NCBI RefSeq assembly: GCF_011299575.1
Contig: NZ_CP049863.1
Span: 1,116,001-1,180,000, forward strand
Origin: Leucobacter viscericola
Lineage (GTDB): Bacteria > Actinomycetota > Actinomycetes > Actinomycetales > Microbacteriaceae
DNA length: 64,000 nt
Direction of reading: 5' to 3'
Position 1 is the first letter of the stretch. Each line of letters starts with the position of its first letter. Below are positions 18,197 to 29,564 of this stretch, piece after piece. The position numbers and the translations under genes are program-made. The notes beneath the pieces are model-generated. The model saw only the letters and a list, made by a program, of their open reading frames with translations. It was not told the DNA's origin and made no database searches.

Positions 18197-18697
18197 TTAC
18201 AGCGGGCTGGAATCTGAGTCGTTTTCTGGGCCCGCCACCACGATCTCGGGCTCGTGACGCACCGGAAAGTTTACGGAGTTTGCAATGAAGCAGTGCTCGC
18301 GGGCTTCGGCATGGGCGGCACGCGCTGCTTCCACCATCGACACGTCTGCAACCGTGACCCGTGGCCGAAGCACCACCTCGGTAAAGGCACCACCCAGGCC
18401 TCGCTGCTGCATGGTTCCCGTTGCCTCGTCGGTGTAACCGGTCACCACAACTCCCTCGCGCACGGCCATGTGCAGGTAAGATAGCATGTGGCACTGGGCG
18501 AGCGCGGCCACGAGCAGTTCCTCGGGATTCCACCGCTCGGCGTTCCCGTGAAAGGTGGGATCGGCCGATCCTTCCAGCGGCTCTTTGTTCGCGGCGTGGA
18601 TCAACAACTCGCGACCGTAATCCCGATACCCGCTTGTGCCGGTGCCACGATTGCCACGCCACTCAACGCCGACCCTGTACTCGTGCAGCCCGTTCAT
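18197..18697 (-). CDS. OsmC-family protein
   Basis: A 166-residue OsmC/Ohr-fold protein. The two conserved cysteines are in LAQCHMLSYLH near residue 75 and EHCFIANSVNFP near 140, the pattern of thiol-dependent peroxide reductases of this fold. The ATG at 18697 or the GTG two codons upstream could be used. It lies 12 bp before metG on the same strand. Organic hydroperoxide detoxification is the family role; the exact subgroup (YhfA-like) is not certain. Confidence 0.85.
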   Translation of the reverse strand: MNGLHEYRVGVEWRGNRGTGTSGYRDYGRELLIHAANKEPLEGSADPTFHGNAERWNPEELLVAALAQCHMLSYLHMAVREGVVVTGYTDEATGTMQQRGLGGAFTEVVLRPRVTVADVSMVEAARAAHAEAREHCFIANSVNFPVRHEPEIVVAGPENDSDSSPL

Positions 18698-18785
18698 GCT
18701 CACAGTCTAGAGATTCAGCGGCGAACAGAACTTTGTAGGAACAAACTCACCGTTGCCCCTGTACTCCCGGAGTAGGATCGATCTC

Positions 18786-20146
18786 ATGACTGAAGCGACC
18801 CTAAGCCCTACAGTTCCTACCGACCAAGACTCGATCCCACAGGAGCGTCGTCTGGTCACCGAGATTCCCGGGCCTCGCTCTCGCGAGCTCCAGGAACGCC
18901 GCAAGGCCGTTGTGCCACCGGGTGTGCACAGTGTGCTGCCGGTGTACATCGACCGCGCGCACGACTCGATCATCGTCGACGTTGACGGTAACCACATCAT
19001 CGATGTGTGCGGCGGGATCGGCGTCACCACTATCGGCCACACCGACGACGCGGTGGTTGCAGCAGCTACAGCGCAGCTCAACAAGGTCACCCACACCCTG
19101 TTTACGATGACCCCCTACGAGCCCTACGTGCAGGTCGCCGAGCACCTCGCCGCGAGTGTGGCCGGCGGCGAGGGCTACAAAACGCTCCTCATGAACTCGG
19201 GCGCCGAGGCCGTCGAGAACGGCGTCAAGATCGCCCGCAAGTACACCGGCCGTCCCGGTGTTGCCGTGCTCGAGCAGGCCTACCACGGCCGCACCATGCT
19301 GACCTCAACCATGAACTTCAAGGCAGCCCCCTACGCACTCGGCTATGGCCCCCGCGCGAGCGACGTCTACAAGGCCCCGAACTCGTACCCGCTGCACGAC
19401 GGGCTGAGCGGCGCAGAGGCCGCTGCACGCACGATTGCCTACCTCGAAAAGACAGCAGGGGCTGAGGATCTCGCCTGCCTCGTCGTCGAACCGATCCAGG
19501 GCGAGGGCGGCTTCATTGTTCCCGCAGACGGTTACCTTCCGGCGCTCGCCGAGTGGTGCCGCGCAAACGGCATCGTGTTCATCGCAGACGAGGTGCAGGC
19601 TGGCATGGCTCGCACCGGCACCATGTTCTCGATCGAGCAGTTTGGTGTCACCCCAGACATCGTGCTCTCGGCAAAGGGCATCGCGGGTGGACTCCCCTCG
19701 CAGGCATCACCGGTCGCGCCGAGATCATGGACAAGTCGCAGCCCGGCGGTCTGGGCGGCACCTTCGGTGGCAACCCGGTCTCGTGCGCCGCGGCTGTCGC
19801 GGTGTTTGAACAGATCGAGGAGCTGAATCTGCTTGAAGAGGCGAAGCGCATCGAGGCTACCTTCGGCGCCGGGCTGAAGCAGCTGCAGGCAAAATACAGC
19901 TGCATCGCAGAGGTCCGCGGCAAGGGCGCAATGCTCGCCGTCGAAATCGTAAAGCCCGGCACACTCGAGGCCGATCCTGACATGGTTGCCAGCGTGATCA
20001 ACGCTGCCGCCCAACGTGGCGTACTGCTGCTCAGCACGGGCGCTTACAACCAGGGCATCCGCTTCTTGCCCTCGCTCAAGATGAGCGACGAGCTGATCCA
20101 CGATGTCATCTCAGTGCTCGACGAAGCGTTTGCCGCTAGCGCGTAG
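18786..20146 (+). pseudogene. gabT: 4-aminobutyrate--2-oxoglutarate transaminase, frameshifted
   Basis: A class III PLP-dependent aminotransferase that converts 4-aminobutyrate to succinic semialdehyde. The first frame gives the PLP-phosphate site NSGAEAVENGVKIARK, the FIADEVQAGMARTG box and the lysine segment LSAKGIAGGLP; the reading then jumps at a run of four C (19694-19697). Adding one C restores GLPLAGITGRAEIMD and the rest of the protein to the stop at 20146, including GGTFGGNPVSCAAA. Full length would be about 454 residues. Start ATG at 18786 with AGGA upstream. It is either a recent pseudogene or a base lost in sequencing; see findings. Confidence 0.9.
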
Positions 20147-20169
20147 TCCACGCGATGCACTCTCGGCAC

Positions 20170-20243
20170 GTCAGCCGGTACTGACAGCTCAGCCGGTTGG
20201 GATCCTGGGATCCCAACCGGCTGACGTGTCTGTACCGGCTGAC
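20170..20243. repeat. Nested palindromic intergenic repeat, family A, copy 1
   Basis: A perfect 17-bp inverted repeat (20189-20205 and 20208-20224, two-base centre) lies inside an outer perfect 12-bp inverted repeat GTCAGCCGGTAC / GTACCGGCTGAC (20170-20181 and 20232-20243). It fills the gap between gabT and the PP2C gene, which converge. A second copy with the same arm length and centre, but different inner-stem sequence, is at 41481-41560. Possible bidirectional terminator or REP-like element. Confidence 0.85.
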
Positions 20244-20267
20244 ATGAAACCAGCGCTGGGTCTCCAG

Positions 20268-21101
20268 CTAGTCGAGCTCGATCCCCGCAGCCTCAATGCT
20301 GCCGGTATCGATCACGTCACCCACCGCGTGCACGTCGATCACAATCACGGTCACGTTGTCGCGCCCAGCGTTGTCAAGCGCCTGCTTCACGAGGGACCGA
20401 GCAGCCCCCTCAGCGGTACGCGCGTTCGCGAGAAAGTGCTGGATCCCGATATCGGTGAGCTCTTTGGTGAGCCCGTCTGAGCAGATGAGGATCCGCTGGC
20501 CAGGGATCAGTGCAAGCGAGGTGTAATCGGGCACGGGAGCCTCATTAAACCCGACTGCGCGGGTAATCACGTTGGCGTGCGGGTGAACCTCTGCCTCTTC
20601 TTCGGTGATCGCACCGGTGTCGATGAGGTGCTGGACGACCGAGTGGTCAACAGTGACCTGGCTCAGCGCGCCCTTAAAGTACTGGTACACACGCGAGTCT
20701 CCGATATTGAAGACCTTCCACGTCGGCTCACTGGCCTCGGTGCCGATAACAACGCCCGTAACGGTCGTTCCCGCACCCAGCTCGGTCTCGCCCGCGTCGA
20801 GTTCGATGTCGTCTACCGCGTCACCGAGCACACCATCAATATCCTTTTCGGATACGGTTCTGCTCCCACCGAGCTCAGCGAGGCGCCGAACGACCGCGGC
20901 CGACGCAATCTCGCCCGCGGAGTGGCCGCCCATACCATCGGCTACCGCAAAAATCGGCGGAATGGTCACGAAGCTGTCTTGGTTCGTCTCGCGACGGAGG
21001 CCTACGTCGGTGAGCCCAAACCACGAAAGCTCGATCTCAAGATCGCAGTTTTCGCGATAGCGCAGCCGCTTACGGGTGGCGTTCTCACCCCGCGCAGTCA
21101 C
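20268..21101 (-). CDS. PP2C-family serine/threonine protein phosphatase
   Basis: A 277-residue metal-dependent phosphatase. Metal-binding motifs are visible: NQDSF near residue 40, ADGMGGHSAGEIAS near 54, GDSRVY near 133, LICSDGLT near 203 and AGRDNVTVIVI near 242. It lacks a transmembrane domain, unlike PstP, so it is cytosolic. GTG start. It stands apart from any kinase gene in this window. Targets unknown. Confidence 0.88.
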   Translation of the reverse strand: MTARGENATRKRLRYRENCDLEIELSWFGLTDVGLRRETNQDSFVTIPPIFAVADGMGGHSAGEIASAAVVRRLAELGGSRTVSEKDIDGVLGDAVDDIELDAGETELGAGTTVTGVVIGTEASEPTWKVFNIGDSRVYQYFKGALSQVTVDHSVVQHLIDTGAITEEEAEVHPHANVITRAVGFNEAPVPDYTSLALIPGQRILICSDGLTKELTDIGIQHFLANARTAEGAARSLVKQALDNAGRDNVTVIVIDVHAVGDVIDTGSIEAAGIELD

Positions 21102-21130
21102 AGTAGATTCCCCTTAGGCACCCGAGTATC

Positions 21131-21934
21131 CTATCGCGACCCGGTCGTTGCCCGGTCATTCGACCCTGAAACAGGGGCCCCGAGGTCGGTTAACAGGGTG
21201 AGCTGGCCGTCGAGTCCGCTTCTCGTCAGATCTATTCCAGCTTCCACAGCCCAGGCGACGAGGTCGTCCTCTCCCGCAATCTCAGGCCGGGCAAGCGCGA
21301 GCCGACGCACCAGATCCCCCTTCGCTGCCTTATTGAAGTGATTCAGGGCGCGCACCTCTCCGTCCGCACCACGCTGAGCCACGTGCAGCGCAGCGCCGGC
21401 TCCCTCGGGCAGCGGCGCGAGTTCCGCGTAGTCTTTGGAACGCAGGTCAAGGATCCAGCCCTGCGCAGCCCAATCGATTCCCTGATGAGCAACGCGCCAG
21501 GCGGCCTTCAGACTAGTGTCCAGGCCTGGCAGCCGCGAGCTCGCGGAAAGCCGGTACGCGGGAATCGGATCCCCCGCACCAACAAGCCCGAAGAGCGCGG
21601 ACTGCACGAAAACGTGCGCGTTCAGCCAGCCACGGGCGTCAGCTTCGAGACTCGACACATCGAGGGCGTCATAGAGTACGCCCGTGTAACGCTCGATGGC
21701 GGGCATCACCCCGCTCTCCCGCAGCCTGAGATTGTGCTCGAGTTCATCGCGGTTCTTCACCCCGAGCTTGAGTGGCTTCACAGCGGCCTCTGCGTCTGAG
21801 CTGAGGGCCTCAAGTGCGGCGCGAACACTCTCACGAGCGTCACCCAGCACACCGGCGGCGCGCAGGTCACTGAGGTTCAGGATCCCTACTCCCCCGGGGC
21901 GCTTAGTCTCAGAGGGCGGGAGAAGAATCTGCAT
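21131..21934 (-). CDS. yaaA: YaaA-family peroxide-stress protein (UPF0246)
   Basis: A 267-residue protein beginning MQILLPPSETKRPGG, the hallmark N-terminus of the YaaA/DUF328 family, with RYTGVLYDALD, SALFGLVGAGDPIPAYRLSA and HFNKAAKGDLVR further on. Family members limit oxidative damage by binding intracellular iron or DNA during peroxide stress. Precedes the PP2C gene by 29 bp on the same strand. The C-terminal 20 residues are Ser/Thr-rich and not conserved in the family as I know it. Confidence 0.85.
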   Translation of the reverse strand: MQILLPPSETKRPGGVGILNLSDLRAAGVLGDARESVRAALEALSSDAEAAVKPLKLGVKNRDELEHNLRLRESGVMPAIERYTGVLYDALDVSSLEADARGWLNAHVFVQSALFGLVGAGDPIPAYRLSASSRLPGLDTSLKAAWRVAHQGIDWAAQGWILDLRSKDYAELAPLPEGAGAALHVAQRGADGEVRALNHFNKAAKGDLVRRLALARPEIAGEDDLVAWAVEAGIDLTRSGLDGQLTLLTDLGAPVSGSNDRATTGSR

Positions 21935-21974
21935 GGTGCCTCCAGGCTATCGGCAACTGCTGAGTCAAAGACGA

Positions 21975-22006
21975 AAGGCCGCACGCTCCGAGGAGCGTGC
22001 GGCCTT
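21975..22006 (-). terminator. Rho-independent-type hairpin ending the atp operon
   Basis: Perfect 15-bp arms AAGGCCGCACGCTCC (21975-21989) and its complement (21992-22006) with a two-base centre. On the minus strand the stem is followed by a pyrimidine-rich stretch with several T residues (TTTCGTCTTT). It separates atpC from yaaA and is the best terminator in the window. Confidence 0.8.
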
Positions 22007-22053
22007 CACCACCATCGACGGCTTTAAGCCGCGACCTGGCGCAGTGGCGCCAC

Positions 22054-22101
22054 CAGCTGTCGCAGCAAAACGCTGGCGCGTTTTGCTCTAAGCGACAGCT
22101 G
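22054..22101 (-). terminator. Second hairpin spanning the atpC stop codon
   Basis: Outer arms CAGCTGTCGC (22054-22063) / GCGACAGCTG (22092-22101) and inner arms AGCAAAACGC (22064-22073) / GCGTTTTGCT (22078-22087), twenty paired positions with a four-base bulge made of the atpC stop codon plus one base. It precedes the terminator at 21975-22006. It could protect the atp mRNA 3' end or help terminate transcription. Confidence 0.6.
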
Positions 22102-22348
22102 CCTTACCGGCGACAATAGTCACTGTGTTGTGGTCAACCGAGAGGAATCCTCCCGCTGCGTCCACGGCGATCTTCTCTCCGCTGGCAGTGGTCACACGAA
22201 TCTCACCCTCGGCGAGGATCGCAAGCATGGGCTGGTGCCCCGCAAGAATACCGATCTCGCCTTCAGTGGTCTTCGCAATGATCTGGGTGGCAGCGCCCTC
22301 CCAGACACGTCGCTCAGCTGAGACGACACTCACGTTGAGTTCGGCCAT
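22088..22348 (-). CDS. atpC: ATP synthase F1 subunit epsilon
   Basis: An 86-residue epsilon subunit of the F1 central stalk. Contains ERRVWEGAATQIIAKTTEGEIGILAGHQPMLAIL near the N-terminus, then ends after the beta-sandwich domain: the C-terminal helical hairpin of the longer (about 130 residue) form is missing, as in other short actinobacterial epsilons. Without that hairpin, epsilon inhibition of ATP hydrolysis must differ from E. coli. Last gene of the atp operon, 2 bp after atpD. Confidence 0.93.
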   Translation of the reverse strand: MAELNVSVVSAERRVWEGAATQIIAKTTEGEIGILAGHQPMLAILAEGEIRVTTASGEKIAVDAAGGFLSVDHNTVTIVAGKAAVA

Positions 22349-22350
22349 GA

Positions 22351-23823
<1,473 letters not shown>

Positions 23824-24714
23824 TTAGCCGGACAGCGCGTCAGCGCCGCCCACAATCTCGGAAATCTGCTGGGTGATCTCTGCCTGGCGCGCGTTGTTTG
23901 CGAGGCGAGTGTAGTCGCGAATAAGCGTGTCTGCGTTGTCGCTCGCGGACTTCATCGCCTTCTGCGTTGCAGCGTGCTTTGCGGCAGCCGACTCGAGCAT
24001 CGCGTTGAACACGCGCGACTCGATGTAGGCGGGCAGAAGCTGCCCAAGAACCGCGTCCGCGTCTGGCTCGAACTCGTACAGCGGCTCGGGCGCGTCAGTG
24101 GCCTCGGCAACACCCTCGACGATCTGCAGGGGCAGAAGTCGGTGCACCTGAGGCAGCTGGGTGACCATGCTGATGAGGCGGTTGTACACGAGGTGAATCT
24201 CTTGTGCACCGCCTTCTTCAGCCGAACGCGCAAAGACGTCAAGAAGCGCGTCAGCAACCTCTTTACCTGTCTCGAAGCCCGGGTTCTCGGTGTCACCCGT
24301 CCATACACGCTCGGAAGCGCGACGGCGGAACGAGAAGTACCCCTGAGCCTTACGGCCGATCAGGTAGTACACCACGTCTTTGCCCTCTTCGCGAAGCAGC
24401 TCGCTGAGCTCCTCTGCTTCCCGCAGAACCTGCGAGTTGAAGGCGCCGGCGAGGCCGCGATCCGAGGTGAAAATAACGACGGCTGCCCGCTCGACCTTCT
24501 CTGCCTCAACGAGTAGAGGATGATCCGTGTTCGAGTGTGTGGCGACGGCCGAGACGGCGCGAGTGATCGCGGTCGCGTACGGCGTCGAAGCCTCAACACG
24601 CGCCTTCGCCTTTTGAATGCGAGATGCCGCGATCAGCTCCATCGCACGGGTAATCTTCTTGGTCGTCTGGGCAGAACGAATCTTCTGCCGGTAGACCCGA
24701 AGTTGCGCTCCCAT
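23824..24714 (-). CDS. atpG: ATP synthase F1 subunit gamma
   Basis: A 296-residue rotor subunit. N-terminal coiled-coil helix [34 protein letters not shown] and the C-terminal helix [41 protein letters not shown] are both clear. Actinobacterial gammas are slightly longer than those of E. coli, as here. 79-bp gap to atpA contains no gene. Confidence 0.96.
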   Translation of the reverse strand: MGAQLRVYRQKIRSAQTTKKITRAMELIAASRIQKAKARVEASTPYATAITRAVSAVATHSNTDHPLLVEAEKVERAAVVIFTSDRGLAGAFNSQVLREAEELSELLREEGKDVVYYLIGRKAQGYFSFRRRASERVWTGDTENPGFETGKEVADALLDVFARSAEEGGAQEIHLVYNRLISMVTQLPQVHRLLPLQIVEGVAEATDAPEPLYEFEPDADAVLGQLLPAYIESRVFNAMLESAAAKHAATQKAMKSASDNADTLIRDYTRLANNARQAEITQQISEIVGGADALSG

Positions 24715-24793
24715 GTCTCTCCTGTTTCGGTCGGGGCTGGCTGGTAATCAAAGGTTCGGGATCGGTGGGGGCTTTCACCCCCACCGAGATTCC

Positions 24794-26422
24794 CTACTTC
24801 TTGGAAACGACCAGCTGCTCCTGCTTGATCTCGGCCTCATCGAGCGTGTCGAACTGCTCAGCAAGCGACTGACCTGCCGAGGTGCGGAACTCGCTCTTGA
24901 ACTTCTCGATCTTTGCCTCGAGCTCAGCGACGATGTCGTCGTCGAGCACGTTGGTCTTACGCAGCGTGTTCAGCGCTTCTGAGTTGCGCGACAGGTAGTC
25001 GAGGAACTCACGCTCGAAGCGGAGAATATCTTCCACTGGGACGTCATCAAGGAAGCCCTTGGTGCCAGCCCAGATCGACACAGTCTGCTCTTCAACCGGG
25101 TACGGAGTGTACTGCGGCTGCTTGAGTAGCTCGGTGAGGCGAGCACCGCGTGCAAGCTGGCGACGGCTCGTCGGGTCAAGGTCGGATGCGAACATCGCGA
25201 AGGCCTCGAGCGAACGGTACTGAGCGAGCTCAAGCTTGAGCGTGCCGGATACCTTCTTGATCGACTTCACCTGAGCGTCGCCACCAACACGAGACACCGA
25301 GATGCCAACGTCAACGGCGGGGCGCTGGTTCGCGTTGAAGAGGTCCGACTGCAGGAAGATCTGGCCGTCGGTGATCGAGATCACGTTGGTCGGAATGTAC
25401 GCAGAAACGTCGTTTGCCTTGGTCTCGATGATTGGGAGTCCCGTCATCGAGCCTGCACCGAGCTCGTCGGAGAGCTTTGCACAACGCTCCAGCAGGCGCG
25501 AGTGCAAGTAGAAGACGTCACCGGGGTAAGCCTCGCGGCCCGGCGGACGACGCAGCAGAAGCGATACCGCACGGTAGGCCTCAGCCTGCTTGGAGAGATC
25601 ATCAAAAATGATGAGTACGTGCTTGCCGTCGTACATCCAGTGCTGGCCGATAGCCGAGCCGGTGTAGGGAGCAAGGTACTTGAAGCCTGCGGGGTCTGAC
25701 GCGGGAGAAGCCACGATCGTGGTGTACTCCATGGCGCCTGCGTCTTCCAGTGCGCCCTTTACGGAAGCAATGGTCGAGCCCTTCTGGCCGATCGCAACGT
25801 AGATGCAACGTACCTGCTTGGTGACGTCGCCCGACTCCCAGTTCGCCTTCTGGTTGATGATGGTGTCGATCGCGATAGCGGTCTTACCGGTCTGGCGGTC
25901 ACCAATGATCAGCTGACGCTGACCGCGGCCGACGGGGATCATGGCGTCGATTGCCTTGATACCGGTCTGCAGCGGCTCGTGAACCGACTTACGCTGCATA
26001 ACGCCGGGCGCCTGCAGCTCGAGTGCACGACGGCCCTCGATGTTTGCGATCTCGCCAAGGCCGTCAATCGGCTTGCCGAGGGGGTCAACCACGCGGCCGA
26101 GGTAACCCTCGCCCACGGGAACCGAGAGCACCTCACCGGTGCGGGTGACCGGCTGTCCCTCGGCGACGTCGGTGAACTCACCGAGTACAACAACGCCGAT
26201 TTCGTCTTCGTCAAGGTTCTGCGCAAGGCCAAGCGTGCCGTCTGCAAAGCGGACGAGCTCGTTGGCCATGACGCCGGGAAGGCCTGCAACGTGTGCAATG
26301 CCGTCGGCAGCGTCTACGACTGTTCCGACCTCGGTCTTGTCAGCCTGAGCCGGTTCGTATGACGCTGCGAAGTCTTTCAGCGCGTCGCGGATCTCGTCCG
26401 GGCTGATTGAGAGTTCTGCCAT
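24794..26422 (-). CDS. atpA: ATP synthase F1 subunit alpha
   Basis: A 542-residue non-catalytic nucleotide-binding subunit. Walker [16 protein letters not shown] near residue 170 and the signature [14 protein letters not shown] near 365 are intact. The C-terminus is extended past the usual end by about 30 charged residues ([17 protein letters not shown] ...), a feature of actinobacterial alpha subunits. Follows atpH by 54 bp. Confidence 0.97.
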   Translation of the reverse strand: MAELSISPDEIRDALKDFAASYEPAQADKTEVGTVVDAADGIAHVAGLPGVMANELVRFADGTLGLAQNLDEDEIGVVVLGEFTDVAEGQPVTRTGEVLSVPVGEGYLGRVVDPLGKPIDGLGEIANIEGRRALELQAPGVMQRKSVHEPLQTGIKAIDAMIPVGRGQRQLIIGDRQTGKTAIAIDTIINQKANWESGDVTKQVRCIYVAIGQKGSTIASVKGALEDAGAMEYTTIVASPASDPAGFKYLAPYTGSAIGQHWMYDGKHVLIIFDDLSKQAEAYRAVSLLLRRPPGREAYPGDVFYLHSRLLERCAKLSDELGAGSMTGLPIIETKANDVSAYIPTNVISITDGQIFLQSDLFNANQRPAVDVGISVSRVGGDAQVKSIKKVSGTLKLELAQYRSLEAFAMFASDLDPTSRRQLARGARLTELLKQPQYTPYPVEEQTVSIWAGTKGFLDDVPVEDILRFEREFLDYLSRNSEALNTLRKTNVLDDDIVAELEAKIEKFKSEFRTSAGQSLAEQFDTLDEAEIKQEQLVVSKK

Positions 26423-26476
26423 TTCGTTTCCTCTGTCTGTTCCGGAGGTTTCGCCCCCGGTAATTGAAGTAAAGGC

Positions 26477-27253
26477 CTAAGCCGCGAGCTGCTGTCGGAG
26501 GTCGTCCAAGCGTGCCCGGACGCTGCCGTCGATGATGTCGTCAGCGAGCTGAATACGCACACCGCCAAGAAGATCGGGTTCGATCACAGTGGTGACCTTA
26601 ACCGGGCGACCTGCAGATTGCTGCAGAAGACGTGCGAGACGCTCCTGCTGCTCAGCTGAAAGCGGGGCTGCAACGGTGACGGTGGCGAGCTCGAAGCCCT
26701 CCTGATCCGCCGCGACACGAGCAGCCTGGCGCAGTGCTACGTCGAGACGACGACCACGCGGGTTGGCTGCAAGGTGACTTACCACCGAGATTGCGGAGGC
26801 AGAAGCCTTGCCCGCGAGCAGACGCTGTACGAGGCTGACCTTGCCTTCTGCTTCGATCAGCTTGCTGCCGAGGCTGAGCTGGAGCTCGTGGCTGCGATCA
26901 ACCAGATCGGCAACCGCGAGCAACTCTTCAGGAAGTTCGGCGTTGGTGAGAGCCTCGGCGCGAAGGCCAAGCTCTTCGACACCGGCGACGAACTCATCAG
27001 TGTTTGACCAGGCTTCAGTGACCGCAGCGACGAGAACGCCACGCGCGCCAGCTGAGAGCGACCCAAAGAGGCGCTCTACAAGCTGGGTCTTGCTCTCGGT
27101 CGTTGCCGAAGCATCACCCAGCACAGCTACGAGAGCGGGTGCCTGAGCGATACGGTCGGCAGCCTCGAGCAATTCGCTGCCGGCAGTCTTGCTGAGCCGC
27201 CCCTGCAGCGAGGCCCGGGCCTTGGCGAGAGCCTCGCGTGACGCGCTGCCCAT
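26477..27253 (-). CDS. atpH: ATP synthase F1 subunit delta
   Basis: A 258-residue peripheral-stalk subunit. Recognisable by the C-terminal half (VTVAAPLSAEQQERLARLLQQSAGRPVKVTTVIEPDLLGGVRIQLADDIIDGSVRARLDDLRQQL). It is longer than E. coli delta (about 177) because of an N-terminal extension, but is not fused to subunit b as in mycobacteria. Its ATG shares one base with the atpF stop. Confidence 0.94.
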   Translation of the reverse strand: MGSASREALAKARASLQGRLSKTAGSELLEAADRIAQAPALVAVLGDASATTESKTQLVERLFGSLSAGARGVLVAAVTEAWSNTDEFVAGVEELGLRAEALTNAELPEELLAVADLVDRSHELQLSLGSKLIEAEGKVSLVQRLLAGKASASAISVVSHLAANPRGRRLDVALRQAARVAADQEGFELATVTVAAPLSAEQQERLARLLQQSAGRPVKVTTVIEPDLLGGVRIQLADDIIDGSVRARLDDLRQQLAA

Positions 27254-27807
27254 TACTTGGCTGCCTTCTCTGAAGCTTCGAGATCAGCGAGGAAGCGATC
27301 AACCAGCGCGGAGGCCTTCTGATCGTCCGAGAGAGACACGCCGACAACGCCGGAGGCGAGGTCGATTGCGAGCGATCCGACGTCCTTGCGCAGCGAGACA
27401 GCGGCGCTCTGGCGCTCTGCCTCAATCTGAGCCTGGGCGGCCTGGGTGATGCGTGCCTGCTCGACAGTCGCATCTTCCTTGGCCTTTGCCACGATCTTGG
27501 TGGCGTCGGAGCGAGCTGAATCGCGGATCTCGCCAGCTTCCTGGCGAGCACCTGCGAGCTGCGCGGTGTACTCCTGCAGCGCGGCTTCGGCCTTAGCCTG
27601 TGCCTCGTCTGCCTTAGCGATGTTACCTTCGATGGCTTCTGCGCGTGCGTCGAGCATCGCCGTGAGCTTCGGAAGGAAGATCTTCCAGAACGCAACGAGA
27701 ATGATGACGAAGCAGACTGCCGACCAGACGATGTCGTATGTAGCCGGAAGCAGCGGGTTTTGAGCCGCGCCTTCCTCAGCAGCGGCAAAGATCACTGCGT
27801 TGAGCAT
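27253..27807 (-). CDS. atpF: ATP synthase F0 subunit b
   Basis: A 184-residue stator subunit with one transmembrane helix (about 25-45, IVWSAVCFVIILVAFWKIF) followed by a long charged coiled coil. The LPKLTAMLDARAEAIEGNIAKADEAQAKAEAAL segment is typical. Single copy, so the stalk is a b2 homodimer. Precedes atpH with a one-base overlap. Confidence 0.95.
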   Translation of the reverse strand: MLNAVIFAAAEEGAAQNPLLPATYDIVWSAVCFVIILVAFWKIFLPKLTAMLDARAEAIEGNIAKADEAQAKAEAALQEYTAQLAGARQEAGEIRDSARSDATKIVAKAKEDATVEQARITQAAQAQIEAERQSAAVSLRKDVGSLAIDLASGVVGVSLSDDQKASALVDRFLADLEASEKAAK

Positions 27808-27840
27808 CAGTGCCTCCCTTTCGAGACTTGAGGAGGTGGA

Positions 27841-28119
<279 letters not shown>

Positions 28120-28944
28120 TTAGTGCTCTTCAGCCAGCGCGAGCTGGATGTAGACAGCGGTGAGAAGTGTAAAGACGTAGGCCTGCAGCGCGGCAACCAG
28201 GATCTCAAAGAGGGTGAAGGCAAACCCAAAGGCGAAGGTGCCAACACCGAACAGCTTGAAGAGCCCGTCTGCGCTGAAGAGGAAGAACTGCGTCGCCGCG
28301 AAGAACAGCACCAGCAGGAGGTGGCCGACGAGCATGTTCATGAGGAGTCGCAGTGCGAGCGTGATTGGACGCATAATGAACGTCGACAGCAGCTCGATCG
28401 GGGTCACGATGATGTACATGACCCATGGCACACCGGCCGGGAACAGCGAGTTCTTGAAGAACTTGCCGGGGCTCTTCTTGACGCCTGCATAAATGAACAT
28501 GACGTAAGAGATCACGGCAAGCACGATCGGGAAGCCAACGACCGAAGAACCGGCGATATTCATGAACGGGATGATGCCCGTGATGTTGAACGCCAGGATC
28601 AGGAAGAACATCGTCATCAAGAGCGGCAGGAAGCGGCGGCCATCTTTCTTGCCGAGGAGATCCTCTGCAATATTGATGCGCACGAAGTCCATCGCCATTT
28701 CGGTGAGCGACTGGCCGCGGGTCGGAATCACGCGCATGCGGCGGGTTCCGAGCCAGAACAGCACGAGCAGCACCACTGTCATGATGATGCGGATCAGCAT
28801 GATCCGGTTGATTTCAAAGGGGGTGCCCTCGAACCAAAGCGCCTCGGGGTAGAACTCGCTCAGAGACGGCGGATGGAACTCACCATCCCCAGAGGCCAGC
28901 AGACTGGAGGTCACGAATTGCGTAGCGTTTGCGAACAGCGCCAT
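28120..28944 (-). CDS. atpB: ATP synthase F0 subunit a
   Basis: A 274-residue membrane subunit forming the proton half-channels. Five to six hydrophobic helices are visible; the essential arginine lies in ALRLLMNMLVGHLLL, and the family signature in that helix is intact. First gene of the atpBEFHAGDC block; the 143-bp gap upstream separates it from atpI and probably holds the main atp promoter. Confidence 0.96.
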   Translation of the reverse strand: MALFANATQFVTSSLLASGDGEFHPPSLSEFYPEALWFEGTPFEINRIMLIRIIMTVVLLVLFWLGTRRMRVIPTRGQSLTEMAMDFVRINIAEDLLGKKDGRRFLPLLMTMFFLILAFNITGIIPFMNIAGSSVVGFPIVLAVISYVMFIYAGVKKSPGKFFKNSLFPAGVPWVMYIIVTPIELLSTFIMRPITLALRLLMNMLVGHLLLVLFFAATQFFLFSADGLFKLFGVGTFAFGFAFTLFEILVAALQAYVFTLLTAVYIQLALAEEH

Positions 28945-29087
28945 TCTCCTGATTCGGGGTACAGCTCAAGTCTGCACTTCGTCGAACGATGGTCGTGCCC
29001 CCGGCACTTCTAGACACACCACTATTCAGCGGCCTGGCAGGGACAAGCACAATCCTAACAATGTTTTGAGGTCAAACGAAACCGAAA
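28945..29087 (-). promoter_or_regulatory. Gap between atpI and atpB with likely atp promoter
   Basis: A 143-bp non-coding gap whose distal part is AT-richer than its surroundings. Read on the minus strand it has TAGGAT near 29055 with TTGACC 12 bp before it, too close for a standard spacing, or TTTCGT at 18 bp. I cannot fix the start point. No other structure seen. Confidence 0.35.
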
Positions 29088-29564
29088 TCAGGATTCGGGT
29101 GCGTCAGAAACGTAAGGAATGCGTGATTTCGTCACCACGAGCACGTCAATGATGACCGAAACAAGCACTCCGGAGATGATTCCAAAGAACATAATCGTCG
29201 GATCAAGCCAGGGCTGATCGCGCAGAAGAACGGCTGCGACGATAAATCCAATAAACTTCACGACCCACGAGCCCAGCACAATGCTGAAGAAAATGATGAT
29301 GTACGAGGGGCTCTCGATAAACCGATTCGCGAATGCGATGCTGCCGACCGTAATGCCAAGCAGCACACCTCCGATGGCGGCACCGAGCACCCCACCGATA
29401 AGTCCTCGGGAGTCGGCCACGAGCCACCCAATCACAGCAAAAATTACGATGAGCGCAACGGTGGCAATGATGCCCCAGCGCAGCGCGCGCAACAGGATCG
29501 GCTGGGAGGTGGGCATCGTCCCGGTTCCCGACTCATTCGACTCGGGCAGCGCGGGAGTAGTCAC
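29088..29564 (-). CDS. AtpI-like membrane protein upstream of ATP synthase
   Basis: A 158-residue protein with four predicted transmembrane helices (about 30-50, 58-78, 92-113 and 127-148). Little sequence signature, but position between wecA and atpB is that of the actinobacterial atpI-like gene (in M. tuberculosis the gene before atpB). AtpI proteins help assemble the c-ring. The GTG start overlaps the wecA stop (GTGA). Confidence 0.75.
   Translation of the reverse strand: MTTPALPESNESGTGTMPTSQPILLRALRWGIIATVALIVIFAVIGWLVADSRGLIGGVLGAAIGGVLLGITVGSIAFANRFIESPSYIIIFFSIVLGSWVVKFIGFIVAAVLLRDQPWLDPTIMFFGIISGVLVSVIIDVLVVTKSRIPYVSDAPES

Noticed and set aside
19694..19697. Programmed ribosomal frameshifting in gabT (and likewise cysK)
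   Set aside because: No slippery heptamer or downstream structure of the known type, and neither family uses recoding; base loss is simpler.
20170..20243. Ordinary Rho-independent terminator of gabT only
   Set aside because: No T-tract on either strand and a related copy elsewhere with the same geometry; better treated as a repeat family that may act in both directions.
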